Translations under genes and position numbers: made by a program
Assembly: GCA_033220425.1 (NCBI GenBank)
Contig: CM065653.1
Coordinates: 4,030,001 to 4,094,000, forward strand
From: Lepraria neglecta
Taxonomy: Eukaryota; Ascomycota; Lecanoromycetes; Lecanorales; Stereocaulaceae
Reading direction: 5' to 3'
DNA: 64,000 nucleotides
The notes under the pieces: model-generated
Database searches by the model: none
The model's input: only the letters and a program-made list of their open reading frames with translations
What the model was told of the DNA's origin: nothing
In this document: one piece after another, positions 50,496-62,899 of the stretch
Layout: every line of letters starts with the position of its first letter
Numbering within the stretch: position 1 is the stretch's first letter

Positions 50496-50806
50496 TGTTA
50501 TATCTATAATACCTTTTATATATCCTTATTTAAACCCTATTATTTATACGATAGCGCGAAGTTAGTAGATTATATATAGCCTCTAGAATTTATTAATAAT
50601 AAAGAAGAGTAGAAGGTAGAAGAAATTATTAATAAGGTAAAGAATAAGGAAGGTATATAGTATAAGGTCAAGTAGACTAGATAGGATAATATCTATAACT
50701 AATAGTTACTAGAGGATAAACTTATTAATACGCTAGTCCTTAAGTATAAGTATAAGGAGTATATAGGACGCGAAAGGAAGCGTAGAAGAAAATTATCTTA
50801 ATTAAA
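50496..50806 (+). mobile_element. G3-family segment: integrase tail and chromodomain
   Basis: It matches 61398-61706 of the complete G3 element, including the chromodomain-type region near 50590-50730. It may be the far end of G3', but about 2.5 kb of G3 (equivalent to 58888-61397) is missing between 34407 and here. Fossil. Confidence 0.82.
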
Positions 50807-51580
50807 TCTTTCTTCTAATAATAGATTATAAGGAAATTCGGAGCAATTCCGCACTTGTAGCCAATTAGATTGGCCCTATATTCTGTGTTCCCTCTCTCGG
50901 CTAGCGCCTTTAACTACTAAAAGTTGAATTCGTATCGCAACTTCTTCGCACTACTTCCCCGCGCCACATACATTATGTGATATCGAGATGATTTCATAAG
51001 TTCTGGAGTTAATTATTAGCTTGCTTGCGCATCAAGAATTTTTAGAATCCGCCCATTTGCGCAATAATTATGAGCAAAAGAAGCGTTTTCGCAATGTTTT
51101 GCAGGCAGCGCGAGCTCGGTGGCAAACGCCAAGCATTGAGCTTGGCGCCCCCGGACCCTGGAACATCAAAGGTTAAATGCGCACCGCAACTTCTTCGCAG
51201 CAATGCCCCGCGCCACATACGTTATATAATACCGAGATGATTTCGTGAGATTTGGAACCAAGCATGTGCTTTCTAACACCGTTCGAACTTTGAAATTCGG
51301 CTAAGATTTGGCTGAGGAAAGCTCAAAAAACATGTTTTTACCTGTAGAGTTCCCTGAAGCTACCCCTGCAGTCACCCCCGAAGTGCCTCCGGAGTACTCA
51401 AATATTTAACCCTTAATAACTTTTAATATATTAGGGTTAGGGCTTAGCTTTATATATATAAAATATACTATAAATAGAGGGCTTTCTAAGTCCGCTTAAA
51501 TCTTCTAAATAGAGTATAAAAATAGCGAGATATAGCCGTTTTTACGGTAATCTTCTGTGAAGATTACGGGCACTAACTTG
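50807..51580 (+). mobile_element. Short non-autonomous Helitron HelE (774 bp)
   Basis: It starts tctttcttctaataatag after an A and ends with the hairpin and cactaacttg before a T. It is the same family as HelC, in the opposite orientation, with the same internal duplication and a little-RIPed interior. No coding capacity. Its two flanks belong to different gypsy families on opposite strands, so either the host site was rearranged or the element captured a junction. Confidence 0.9.
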
Positions 51581-52178
51581 TTATACTATAATAGCTATCC
51601 TTTCTACTTGATTTTATAGGAAATAATTCCTTTCTAAGTATATTTTCCTAAAATCTCTTCTATCTCCTATTCTTCTTAGTCGTTAATAAGTTCTAGGAGT
51701 TAAAATTTAGGAATCGACTCGTCGTTTAGCCTGCGCTTATATAGCTCTAGAAGAGAGATATTATAATAGGAACCTATAGCAATATCAAATCAAGTATAGT
51801 AGTAGGTTTGTATCAAGACGAATTCTCGAGGAGTCTATTAGAGAGGGGGACGAAAACCCCCTATTAAACAATAGACGCACGGGACTCGTAGCGCTAACGT
51901 ATACCAAGCGTACTATAGTCGCGAGCCAACCAAGACTTTGCCAAGCCTTACTACCTTTATTTCGTATAATTAAAGAGGGGTAAATTATAGCGATATATAC
52001 TATAGTTATACCAATAGTCAGGTATTTAGCTAAATATATTATACGCTTCTCTAGTCGAATCGCGATACCGTTCAAGTAGGCTCACGTAGATACTATTTAA
52101 GTAGGCTTACTATAGATACCGTTTAAGTAGGCTTACTATAGGTGCCGTTCAAGTAGGCTTACTAGTTTCTACGTCATT
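51581..52178 (-). mobile_element. Chromovirus G6, 3' end fragment
   Basis: On the minus strand about 51790-51590 reads as the tail of an integrase followed by a chromodomain-type region, cut off by HelE at 51580. The rest up to 52178 gives no clear protein and ends in a tandem repeat. I cannot link it to an LTR in the window. Fossil, many breaks. Confidence 0.6.
52065..52165. repeat. 26-bp tandem repeat, four copies
   Basis: Units ataccgttcaagtaggct... at 52065, 52090, 52116 and 52142 (25-26 bp each), differing by transitions. Confidence 0.88.
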
Positions 52179-52286
52179 TATTTAGACTCGCTAACTGGCT
52201 TACGAGCCGGTAGATAAGGTTTTGTCCGTAGTACTATCGGTATTAAATAGAACCTCTAGGTATTCGCTTACTAAGAGTATACTATA

Positions 52287-54114
52287 ACGTAATCTACCCC
52301 CTAGTCGGCTATACCCCCTAGTTAGCTAGTACCTTCTACGAAAACGCGACTTTTAATAAAATACCAAAATGCTATCTAACTATAAAAGCGATTAGGAAGC
52401 TAGAATTCTTCAAGCTATTAAAGCTATTTATAATAATACATCTCCAAGTATACGCGCCGCAGCCCGCGCCTACGACGTCCCTCGCTCAACTTTAACCGAT
52501 CGTCTTAGTAGATAGCTAACGCGTTAATAATCCTAAATAGTAAATCGAAAGCTCCTCTCTACGGAAGAAGAAGCCCTTCTTCAATAGGTTCTATCTATAG
52601 GCGAACGGGGGTTTCTACCCCGGATCTCTGCTATACGCAAAATGGCCGATATTCTTCTTTCAGCGCGTACTACATCCCTTATTAATATATTACCTACTAT
52701 AGGCGAAAATTAGGTCCGCAATTTTATTAATCGTTATAAGTAGCTTTAATCGAAATATACACGGAAGTATAACTACTAACGGGCCTTATATAAGGACCCT
52801 AAGGCTATAAGTAACTAGTTTCGACTTATAAAGAATACGCGGGCGAAATATAGTATCCCGGACGAAGACGTCTATAATTTTGACGAAACGGGGTTCCAAA
52901 TAGAGGTTATAGGTACTACCAAAGTGGTAACAGGATCATAAAGAGCCGGGAAAGTATTAGTTATATAGCCAGGGAATCGAGAATAGGTAATAGCCGTAGA
53001 AGCTATCAACGTTAGTAGCTGGGCCTTACCTCCGATAATTATCTTCGCAGGTAAGATATATTAGGCTGCGTAGTATAAGGCCCTGCTACTATAGTAGATA
53101 ATTGCTATTAGTAAAAATAGATAGACTACTAATAAGGTTGGCCTGATTTAGCTCTAGACCGTATTCAATGAATATACAAACGCCCGTACGGTTGGGCGGT
53201 ATCGACTACTAATCTTAGACGGCTATAGAAGCTACACGACCCCCGAGTTCGATCGATTCTACCTGGATAATGCGATTATAACTTTATATATACTACTATA
53301 TTCGTCGTATCTACTATAGCTATTAGACGTCAGCTACTTTTCGCCGCTGAAATACGCGTATAGATATTAGATAGAAATCTATATATAGCTTGGACGCAAC
53401 CATATCGACAAGCTCGACTTCTTAGAGGCTTTTAAACCTGCCCGCGCAGTAGCCCTAAACTTATTAAACATCTACAGCGGATTTGCTATAGCTAGATTGG
53501 TACCTTTTGATCCTAAGCGAGTCCTTTCGCGTCTCTAGCTCAAGCTATAGACGCCTACCCCTCCTGTATCGGAGACGGCTATAGCAGCCCGCCAAACCCC
53601 CAAAACACCCTACACCGTGGCTTAATTGCCTTAGGAATATACTATAATCAAGGGATTACTAAAACGGCGTTCGAAAAGCCCCCCAAGTCTAACGAAACAG
53701 GTACTGAAGCGGGTAGTCAAAGGGTATTAAATGGCTATATATAACGCTGCACTTTTAGCCAGTAAAATCAAGGATCTATAGGCTATAAGCACGCGTTAAA
53801 AGCGTAAGCGAGAAACTCCTCGCTTATATATAGCTAGTAGGGAGGTTCTAACTGCGGAGGAAGGATAAGATCGAGTTAAAAGAGCTTAAGTAGCTAATAA
53901 AGCTATTTTAAGCGGAGTTACTACGCAAGCTTCTAGCCGCGCGCTACCAAGATATAGTATATATAGCTCGCTGGAGTATAATGCCAGGGTATATCCGACA
54001 CGTATAGCTTGATTTCTAGTTATAAATAGCTTAATTCTATGGAAATTTGTTAATATTTCATACGTTAGTTGCATTTCAGGGTAGAGTACTGGCCGACTAG
54101 AGGGTAGATTACGT
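52287..54114 (+). mobile_element. Fot1/pogo-type Tc1-mariner transposon
   Basis: Seen: terminal inverted repeats of at least 23 bp (acgtaatctaccc...gtcggc at 52287; complement ending at 54114), flanked by TA (52285-52286 and 54115-54116). Length 1828 bp is typical of fungal Fot1 relatives. It carries one transposase gene. It inserted into the G5 LTR. RIPed and inactive. Confidence 0.92.
52369..54010 (+). pseudogene. Fot1/pogo transposase
   Basis: Start ATG at 52369. N-terminal helix-turn-helix near 52440-52520 (SIRAAARAYDVPRSTL) and a second, CENP-B-like DNA-binding region to about 52770. DDE domain: first aspartate in YNFDETGF (about 52873-52896), second in LLILDGYRSY (about 53205-53234), third in LLDVSYFSPLK (about 53317-53350), all visible. 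It would cut and paste at TA sites in the nucleus. The frame is largely continuous but carries many TAG/TAA codons of RIP type, for example codon 9 (52393). A basic C-terminal tail runs to about 54010. The open minus-strand frame at 53886-54074 is a shadow. Confidence 0.88.
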
Positions 54115-54342
54115 TAGTAGATAGATAGATTTATCCTAGATCGACCGATCCTATATAGCTAGTATACTACTATTACTTACTAGGAGATACTAAAAGTACC
54201 CTCTATCCTAACGCTAATAATACCTCTTATATCGCCAGTCAACGATAGAGATTCTATATACTATCAAGGGCCGGCCTAGAGCGAGTCGATAGGGGTAGAA
54301 TAGACAATGGAAGGTTACTATATATAGGCTAGGGCCGTAATA

Positions 54343-56500
54343 TTGCGTACCTCTAAAACGCTAACTCCCGGCTACTCCCCGAGGTCCTACTATAGGTAGT
54401 AGAATTTGCGCTTTAGGTACGTCGCTAATATATTTGCAGAACTTCTCCTATATCCGTTACCTTCGCCTGCTTATAAAGGAGGGGCTAACCCGTAAGTACT
54501 CGCGATACTATCGTAGACTCCTAGCTGATATCGCGCTTCTAGTTTACTAAGGTACTATCTTCCGTAGTCCCGCCAAGAAGAAGGTAATATATAAGAAGTG
54601 CGAGTACTATACCCGGAAGAAGCACTCGTGCGTACCGAGGTTGGATTTCTATACGGTTACCTCTTCCTCCCTAGCGTCGTCCTCGGCGTGTATTTTAAGC
54701 TCTAGCTTATATCTATATATTAAATAAAACGGACTTCTCCCGAAGCTTACTTATTAAGCTTAGTAATAGACGAATTCGGCTAGCGGTAGGAGACCTGCCT
54801 AGTTACCCAGCTGCTTATCGTAGTAGGTACGCAGATAATACTCAAACGTTTGATTTTGGCGTTCTAATAGCTTATTACCGATAGCTTCGTCTTTAGATAT
54901 ATATATAGCGCTATTATATCTTAGAAGACTTTGCTTATCCTATATCCAAGACCCGGCGTTTGCTATACGATTATCTATCTCCTTGTCTTATCTATAGCTA
55001 GAGACTCAAGGGTCTTTAAGCTGTAAAGCTTTAATAGATTAGATAATAGAATCGCTTTTAGGCGTATATACCGTTTTATAAGATACTATTATACTAGCGA
55101 CTATATATAGAACGAGTTGTTTATAACTAATAGTTCTAGTAATAGGATTAAGCTAAATACCAGCTACGTTATAAGTAGTTTAAGCCGGTATCTCGCCTAA
55201 GCTCCCTCGGCTTTAGGGTATAGATTTCCTAAGCCTTATTATATAACTTAAACGGGTCTTATTAACCGCGGTAAATATAGATCCTAGTAGTTCAGCTTTT
55301 GCCTCTACTGCTAGATATTACGTCTATACTACGTGTATACTATATACCGCGTGCGTTACGCCTACTTCTAGAGTATTACCTCCCTTAGGAGTATCTAGCC
55401 TATATACCTTCCTAATTGCCTTAAACACAGGGGTATAAATCCCCGCTATATTAGCTAGCTTCTACTGCAGGGTTAGTAATAAGAGATTTATAGATATATT
55501 CGCGCCTGCGTAATCAGAGTGTCTCGATAGCGTATCGGCTTATCTGCGTCCGTATCTTCTAACCTATCGGCTAGATCTACTAATTCTAACCTCTTTTACG
55601 GTACTAGAATAGTTATTAGTACTACTTTGCGTAGGTTTAGTCTAAGCTTTATAAGGAAGATACTCCCTTAGTAGAATTTATCTATCGAGGGTAACTAGTC
55701 TTCGAGATTCTTTAGGTACTAATCGAATCGTCTAGTAGACTAGTTATTCCGCTAATAGGCGTCCTAGATCTCCTAAGAGGTCCCTATTTAGCGGTTTATA
55801 GGGTTCTAAATTAGGTTGATAAGGAACTCCGAAAAGAACTCCTAGGTATAATACTCTTGCTCTAACCGATATATCTTCTTATAGCTTCCCTATAATTACC
55901 GTAGGCTACCGCGTAGCGCTAATATTAAGTATAGGATATAATCCTTATCTATCTTAAAATAGCGATAAGCCTATTAAAGACGATATCGTATTCCTCTATC
56001 TCATCGCGGTGTTCCCGGATAGTCTTCCTATAATATTCGGATAGCTTCGCCGATCTTATAGATAGGCCCTAATCTTCTTCCTCGTTAGAGGATACGCTTT
56101 ATATATATTTTAAACCGCGAGTATAGCTTATAGAGCCCGAACTAGATAGTAGGGGAGGAACTATAGCTGGCGGGGGGAGGACTTCTCCCCTTTCTAGGGC
56201 CTCGATCTAAGCTAGCGTCTTCTAGAGTTCTCGCTACTTCTATAATTCTTCTAGATAGCGTCTCGCCTATATAGTAACCTCTAGATCTAGAGCGGTACAC
56301 TCGAGGGTCTCGATTTGGTCTAGAATAGTATCTAATTCGCGTTACTTAACGAGCTCGGTTCGGCGGCGGCGTCAAGCCTACGCTAGACGCTCGTCTAGAG
56401 TAGAGACTAAACCTATTACTCTCGAAGTATAGCTATCGTCTCCGGGTAGTTACGGGGGGTTTCTACTACCTTCGCCAATCGTCTATTAATATTATCTATC
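54343..56500 (-). mobile_element. G5 internal region: gag (minus strand)
   Basis: On the minus strand about 56450-56150 reads as a charged coiled coil and 56150-55500 as a gypsy-type gag body. From about 55480 down to 54760 I see no recognisable domain, and there is no reverse transcriptase or integrase, so this copy is non-autonomous or deleted. It abuts the start of the G3 LTR at 56501, which cut the gag near its N-terminus. Any 5' LTR of G5 would lie beyond 64000. Fossil, many breaks. Confidence 0.6.
54370..54720 (+). pseudogene. Plus-strand frame with a Cys-rich finger, antisense to G5
   Basis: The plus-strand translation gives a helical stretch followed, near 54580-54640, by a short cysteine pattern of the kind C-x2-(C)-x5-C with basic residues, then a serine-rich stretch. 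It lies immediately inside the G5 3' LTR and opposite to its gag, the same place as the antisense gene in G3. The family is unknown; it could be a chance frame. I would not assign a function. Confidence 0.3.
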
Positions 56501-56952
56501 TGTAATACCAACTATCATATTGGAAGGGGTCTACCTTGTTAGTGAAGCTATTCCGATATCTCTTAGTGCGCGGAGCGCTAGTGTGGATCGGAATGATATT
56601 CGACCGACTTGGTAGCTATCAGGAGCTAGGTTCTTAGTAGTACGCTAGCTGCCTAATAGCGGCTATATATTACCCGCAGGAAGAAGCTTAAGGAGCGGTC
56701 TACCCACTTCTTTCCTGAGGATCCTTAGTGATTAGTTCTAATATAGAACCATCTATACTATAGCAGTAATATAACTACTTTACGTCTTTGAATACCTTTA
56801 TATATAGTAGCGTAACGCTAGCGAAGAGCTGAGCCGTAGTCCGACATTGTAGCGCCCGCGGGATATAGATCCTAGGGCGCAGTAACGGTCTGCTAGCGAG
56901 GAGCCTAGTTCACAGAGCGATAACAGCCCGCTGACGGGGAGTATACCTTATA
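56501..56952 (+). repeat. 5' LTR of G3 (about 452 bp)
   Basis: It starts tgtaatacca. The right edge is placed at a TG...CA-compatible end and is uncertain, because the partner LTR runs out at 56945-equivalent. The 5 bases before it are ctatc. Confidence 0.85.
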
Positions 56953-59900
56953 GTTCTAATTACTCTAACCTTTAAGGCTAAAGGCCCGGAGTAGGATATT
57001 ATAGCAAGATAACCGCGCTCTTTAGAAGAACTAGAACCGGAGACTATACGCCCTGATAACCTACTGATAGTAGAGTCCTCGGACTCGACCCTTTTATCTC
57101 CGGTACTCTAGTAGAGGATTACCTAACTTGAGGTAGAAAACTAATACTTATTAGAAGAAAAACGCGTCCGGGAGTTAGAAGCTCGGAACGCGGAGCTTCG
57201 ACTAGGAGCTGAAGCCGATATAGAAGACTTTGAGGGGCTTAGTAATAGCGAGGTACTATCGGTCTTACTAGCGGTAAAGATAATACGCCCTGAAAAGATA
57301 TAGCTCTATTACGGTAATAGCGAAGGAGAGTATATCTGCTAGTTCGCTGACGTCGAAATCAAATTCCTCCTAAGTCCTGAATATTTTACTACCGATAGGG
57401 CGAAAATCCTCTACTATATATAGTCCCTAGAAGGGGATATAGCGATATAGTAGTACTAATACTTTCGGAAGGAATAGCTAGATAATTACTCTTTTAAGAA
57501 CTTTTCTTAGTTTCTCTTAGATTTAGTAGTAGACCTAGTAAATCGCCGACTACTTACCTATAAGCGCTTAAATAGCACTAAGTAATAGTAGGGATAGAAG
57601 GTTTCTGTCTTTAAAGCTTACCTAGAAGAACTAGAAAGCTATATTACTCCCCTATCGGAAGAGTTCCGGGTAAATAGCTTTTTAACTAAACTCCGCCCTG
57701 AGTTGAAGTCTAAAATCCTAAGTACCGGTAGCGTCCCGACGACGCGTGACGGTCTCTTAGTACTTGCGATTATATAGGAAAAGAACCTTAAGTGTTACCT
57801 ATTAATACCTAGATCTAGTAATAAGGGTAGGCCTTTAGAAGAATAGGTGTCTAGTACTCCGACTAAGTCCGCTAGCGGAGAGCCAGCGGGACGTTAGCGA
57901 GGTAGTAAGAGGAGACGAAATTCTAAGTCTTATCTAGTACCTAAGGCTAACCCTAACTACTATAATAATAGTTATTATTATTACGGTAAGACGGGGTATT
58001 AGAAACCAGAATATCCCTATAGGGATAATCCAAGCTTTACCCCTATTAATGCGGTGCAGTTAAAAAAAGATAGTACCCCGCTACTACTAAGTAAGCGGGG
58101 GAAGATAGACGAATAGAAGCCTTGGAACCTCTTTACCTTACGGGACAAGTAATCCTCCTAGGTGGTCGATAGCCCGTTAAGGGGCTGATTGACCCTAGGG
58201 CGACGATTAGCTTGGTCTCTTAGCGGTTCGTGGTGCAATATAATTTATAGCTAGAACGCGCTGTCTTACCGACACCGGTATGGCTGAGCGGATAAGGCGC
58301 CTTTTATTATAGGGCGTTTTAGTTAAGCTATATAGCTACTAATAACTAGGGGTAAGAAAAGGAATGTAGTTCCTTATTCTACGCCGTAGACTAGGAGGGT
58401 CCCGACTTGATTATCGGGATACCAGCGCTTTATAAGTTAGGTATTATAGTTAATACGCTAGCGCGCCAATAGCGGTACTAAATAAATCCTAGGCTAATAT
58501 AGCTGGATAGACCGACCGAATTTGGCAAAGTTTTGTAATAGGAATAGAAAGTATTCGCTGTAATTTACGCTGGCGCCGCGATAGCGGAGCGACCTCGGAC
58601 TAACGAGTTCAATATAACCCTTCCTCCTAAATTACGGGAGTTTAAAGATATCTTCTTAAATAAGAAAGTAGGGATCTTGCCTAAATAAAAGTAGGGAGAC
58701 TACGCTATTAAGTTAGACGGTAGGGAGCTACCTTATAGTCCTATCTATAATCTATCGAGGATAGAGTTAACGGAGCTTTAGCGGTACCTTAATAATACAC
58801 TAGGAAAGAAGTAGATTCGCTACTCTATTTCGCCGGTAGGAGTACCTATACTTTTCGTACCGAAAAAGGATAGGGGGCTATATCTTTGCGTGGATTATCA
58901 AGGGTTGAATACGATGATAATCAAGAATCGGCACCTATTACCCCTAATCACCGAGACGCTGGACCGCTTAAGCGGTACCAAAGTATTCTTAAAGTTAGAC
59001 CTTAAGGATATATATTACTATATCCGAATTAAGTATAGCGATAAATAGAAGATAGCGTTCCGCACGCGTTATAGTCACTTTAAATATCTTATTATACTAT
59101 TTAGGTTAGCGAATACCCCTACTACTTTTTAAGCGTATATCAATTAGGCCCTTATAGGCCTGGTCGATATGACGTATATAGTATATTTAGATAATATCTT
59201 GGTTTTTTCGGAAACCCTAGCGGACTACTAGAGGCACGTCAAAGGAGTACTCCAAAGACTTTAGTAATTCTAACTCTATATAAACCGGAAGAAGTGTAAG
59301 TTTTTTACAACCTGGGTTAAGTACTTAGGCTTTATTATCTCTACCGCTAGTATAGAGATAGATATATATAGAGTTAAGATAATTAGGGATTAGCTAATAC
59401 CGAAGACTTATCGAGAAGTCCAGGTATTCCTAGGCTTTGCGAATTTCTATCGTCGTTTTATCCATTATTATTCAGCTATTATAGCGCTACTTACTAGCCT
59501 ACTAAAAGGTAGTAAGGATAGAAGGAAAACGGGACTACTCGAGTAGTCCGACAACGCGCAGACGGCGTTCTAATAACTATATAGGAAGTTTACCGAAGCC
59601 CCCCTACTATAACATTTCAATCCGTCTTAGAAAATTAGGGTTAAGACCGATATATCGAATTTTACTATTATAGGTATCCTATTATAACCGGATAACTAGG
59701 GGAGCTAGCGGCTAGTTATATTCTGGTCTTATAAAATGATTCCTGCTAAGCAAAATTATAAAGTATATAACCAAGAATTACTTATAGTTATTACGGCGTT
59801 CAAGTAGTAGCGATACTACCTAGAAGGAAGCCTTTTCCCGGTAGAGGTTCTAATAGATTATAATAATCTATAGGGATTTATAAAGCTAAAAGAGTTAATA

Positions 59901-61749
59901 CCGCAGTAAGCACGCTAGGCGCTGAAGCTTATAGCTTATAACTTCGAGATAATCTATAGAGTAGGTAAAACCAATCCCGCTAATCCTCCTTCTAGACGCC
60001 TAGATTATAAAGGGGCCTCGCTATTAAATACTAAGCTATTACTAATATTGCAGAATAAGCTAGTACTTTGGTCTATAGAGGATATAAGTATATATAAGCG
60101 CGCCGATAAGGCGATACTATAGCTAGGGTCGCAAGTTATAGGTATTCAGGTAGTTATACTAAGGAAAACCGTTAGAGATCTTAAGGAAGGGCCTTATATA
60201 GATACCCAAAGACTACTTAAGTCACTAATTTCTAATTTATAACGCTATAATAAGTAGGTTAGGAAATATAGAAGTAATAGCGTAGAGTCAGAGGGGCGCC
60301 TACGCCTTCTAGATTAAGATTAGTCTTTCGATAACAAGAACCTCCTTCGGTATAAGGGACGACTATATATCCCTAAAGATAGTGCTTTAAGATAAGAATT
60401 AATTGGTAAATACTATAATAACCCCCTAGTAGGATACTTTAGAGCCGAAAAGACGCTGGAGCTCCTATAGCGCAAGTACTATTGGCGTAATATCGCGGAG
60501 TAGGCGTAGAGCTACGTATATATATACGACATCTGTTAAAGGGTTAAAGTAGCTAGATATCGTCCTTATAGCGAATTATAATCATTACCGTTACTAAAAG
60601 GTCTATAGTAGGAATTAACTATAGATTTTATAACGGGATTACCTCCGAGTAAACGGGGCGGCGTTATATATAACTCGATTTTGGTAGTGGTAGACAGATT
60701 TACTAAGATGGCTCGTTATCTACCTACTACTAAAACTATCGCCGCCGCCGAGCTAGCGGAACTCTTCTTTAATGAAGTTGTCTGCTAATATAGTATACTA
60801 ACTAGTATTATAAGCGACAGAGGCTCTGTGTTCACAAGTGCGTTCTAGTTAGCGGTTTACTATTATATAAAGATTAAGCGGTGTATAAGTACCGCTTTTT
60901 ACCCGTAGACGGATAGTTAGATAGAACGCTAAAACTAGATATTAGAGTACTTCTTGCGGACGTTTATGAATTTAGAACAAATAAACTGGGCAAAGCTCTT
61001 GCCCGTAGCCGAATTTGCTTATATAAATAGCCTCTATAGCTCCGTTAGCTGCTCGCCGTTTTTTACGGGATATAGTTATAATACCGAAATTCATTAGGAA
61101 GCCGGGGATGGTTCCCTAAGGGGGGAGATACTATTAGTAAAGGAACGGGTAGAGCGGTTATAGTACTATTATAAAACGATTAAGGAGTATTAGTAGGGAG
61201 CTATTAAGGCGCAGGCGAAGTATTATAACTAAGAATATAAGCCTAAAGAGTACTAAGTAGGCTAATTAGTGATACTATTAGCTAAAAACCTTAAGTAAAG
61301 GTAGCTAAGTAAGAAGCTATCCTATCGGTTTATCGGCCCTTTTAGAATTAAAGATAAGGTCGGAGCGCAGGCGTATCGACTTATACTACCCCCGGATTAT
61401 TATATCTATAATACCTTTTATATATCCTTACTTAAACCCTATTATTTATACGATGGTATAGAGTTAGCGGATTTTATATAGCCCCTAGAACTTATTAATA
61501 ATAAAGAATAGTAGGAGGTAGAAGAAATTATTAATAAGGTAAAGAATAAGGAAGGTATATAGTATAAGGTTAAGTAGACTGGATAGGGTAATATCTATAA
61601 CTAATAGTTACTAGAGGATGAACTTATTAATACGCTAGTCCTTAAGCGCAAGTATAAGGAGTATATAGGATATAGAAGGAAGCGTAGGAGAAAGTTATCT
61701 TGATTGAATATAACTATAAAACCCTGCAGTTCTATCGCCGAGCTACTAA

Positions 61750-62890
61750 ACACTAGAATACTAAAAGGAAAAAGCAAGAATATAATCTAAGAGGACCGAG
61801 CCTAGAAAGTTAGTATAAGCGGCGGTAGCGGAGCGATATCGCTTACCCTCTTCGCTACTTTTGTAGCTCTCCTCCTCTCTTTTCTCTTCTCCCTCCTCCT
61901 TACCCTCCTCTCCTCTATCCTCCTCTCCTCTAGATCCTCTAATACGGTACCTCGAACGATATCGCTCCGAGGTTGGCTTACAGGTAGCTATATAACTTAG
62001 TATATAGCGGTAACAGGCGGTGCGCTAGAGCTTACCTCCTCTTCCTCTACCTCCTCTTCTTCCTCTACCTCCTCTTTATTATCCTCCCTACTTTCCCTAA
62101 ACCCCTCCTACTCCTCTTCCTCTTCCTCTTCCTCTTCCTCTTCCTCTTCCTCTTCCTCTTCCTCTTCCTCTTCCTCTTCCTCTTCCTCTTCCTCTTCCTC
62201 TTCCTCTTCCTCTTCCTCTTCCTCTTCCTCTTCCTCTTCCTCTTCCTCTTCCTCTTCCTCTTCCTCTTCCTCTTCCTCTTCCTCTTCCTCTTCCTCTTCC
62301 TCTTCCTCTTCCTCTTCCTCTTCCTCTTCCTCTTCCTCTTCCTCTTCCTCTTCCTCTTCCTCTTCCTCTTCCTCTTCCTCTTCCTCTTCCTCCTTACTCT
62401 CCTCTTCCTCCTCCTTACTCTCCTCTACTATACTTACCTCCGCGCTTATAATACGTAGCCCTTCTACCTTATCCTGGAAGAAATTAGTCGGTATACGTAT
62501 AGTATATAAGGCGTATAAGCGGAGTTAAGAAAAGCGGTATAATAGAAGGATAGAGAAGGAAAGAATAGGATATAACTTACCTCCTGCGGCGAGTTAGCGG
62601 AGTTAACTTGCAGATTCGGAATTCTTACTAATACCCGCACCCTCCCCTCCAGGTCGGCCACCTGCTGAGCCGACTGATGGCCCGACGTAGCGGGGGTCAT
62701 GCCGTGGTCCTTACGCCACTAGGTGACCTGCCGAAGCAGGTCCCCAATACGTTGGACTAACGGGCGTGACACGCCCGCTGCTACTATACTACCGGCTGAC
62801 TTGGCGGAGAGCGCCCGGGCCTCTACCCTAAACTCTAGTAGTATCTTTAACGTCAGCGGAACGCAGGTAGAACATTAAGTAATACCTATA
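61750..62890 (-). CDS. Candidate antisense gene between G3 pol and 3' LTR
   Basis: Seen on the minus strand: an open frame starting ATG at 62700 with a heptad-like segment (QQVADLEGRVRVL). It runs to a strong intron donor gtaagt at 62580; a branch-like ctaat and acceptor ttccag follow at 62474, giving a 107-nt intron of normal fungal size. Beyond it an acidic frame runs into about 93 glutamates encoded by the GAAGAG repeat. A second intron-like pair (gtaagc at 62035, tatag at 61988) precedes an arginine-rich stretch near 61950-61830. Acidic and basic blocks and the antisense position are unlike gag or pol. I do not know the function; it may be a passenger gene, a regulator or a chance structure. 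Upstream of 62700 the frame is uncertain. Confidence 0.4.
62113..62391. repeat. Perfect CTCTTC hexanucleotide repeat, about 46 units
   Basis: 279 bp without a visible interruption. On the minus strand it is GAAGAG, i.e. Glu-Glu. The units hold no CpA, so RIP cannot mark them. Related degenerate CTC/TCC runs extend on both sides (61865-61940, 62035-62112, 62392-62435). Confidence 0.97.
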
Positions 62891-62899
62891 CTATAATAC

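Larger units (their letters stand above)
52179..54342 (-). repeat. LTR of family G5, split by a pogo-type transposon
   Basis: Minus-strand start at 54342 and end near 52179; 334 bp without the insertion. It shares two blocks with the G0 LTR (52183-52206 and 54268-54293). A gag region of the same strand lies to its right, so it is best read as the 3' LTR of G5. Confidence 0.6.

Noticed and set aside
51785-52075. Minus-strand frame of 96 codons as a host gene
   Set aside because: No motif; it lies next to a chromodomain tail on the same strand in another frame, so it is retroelement debris.
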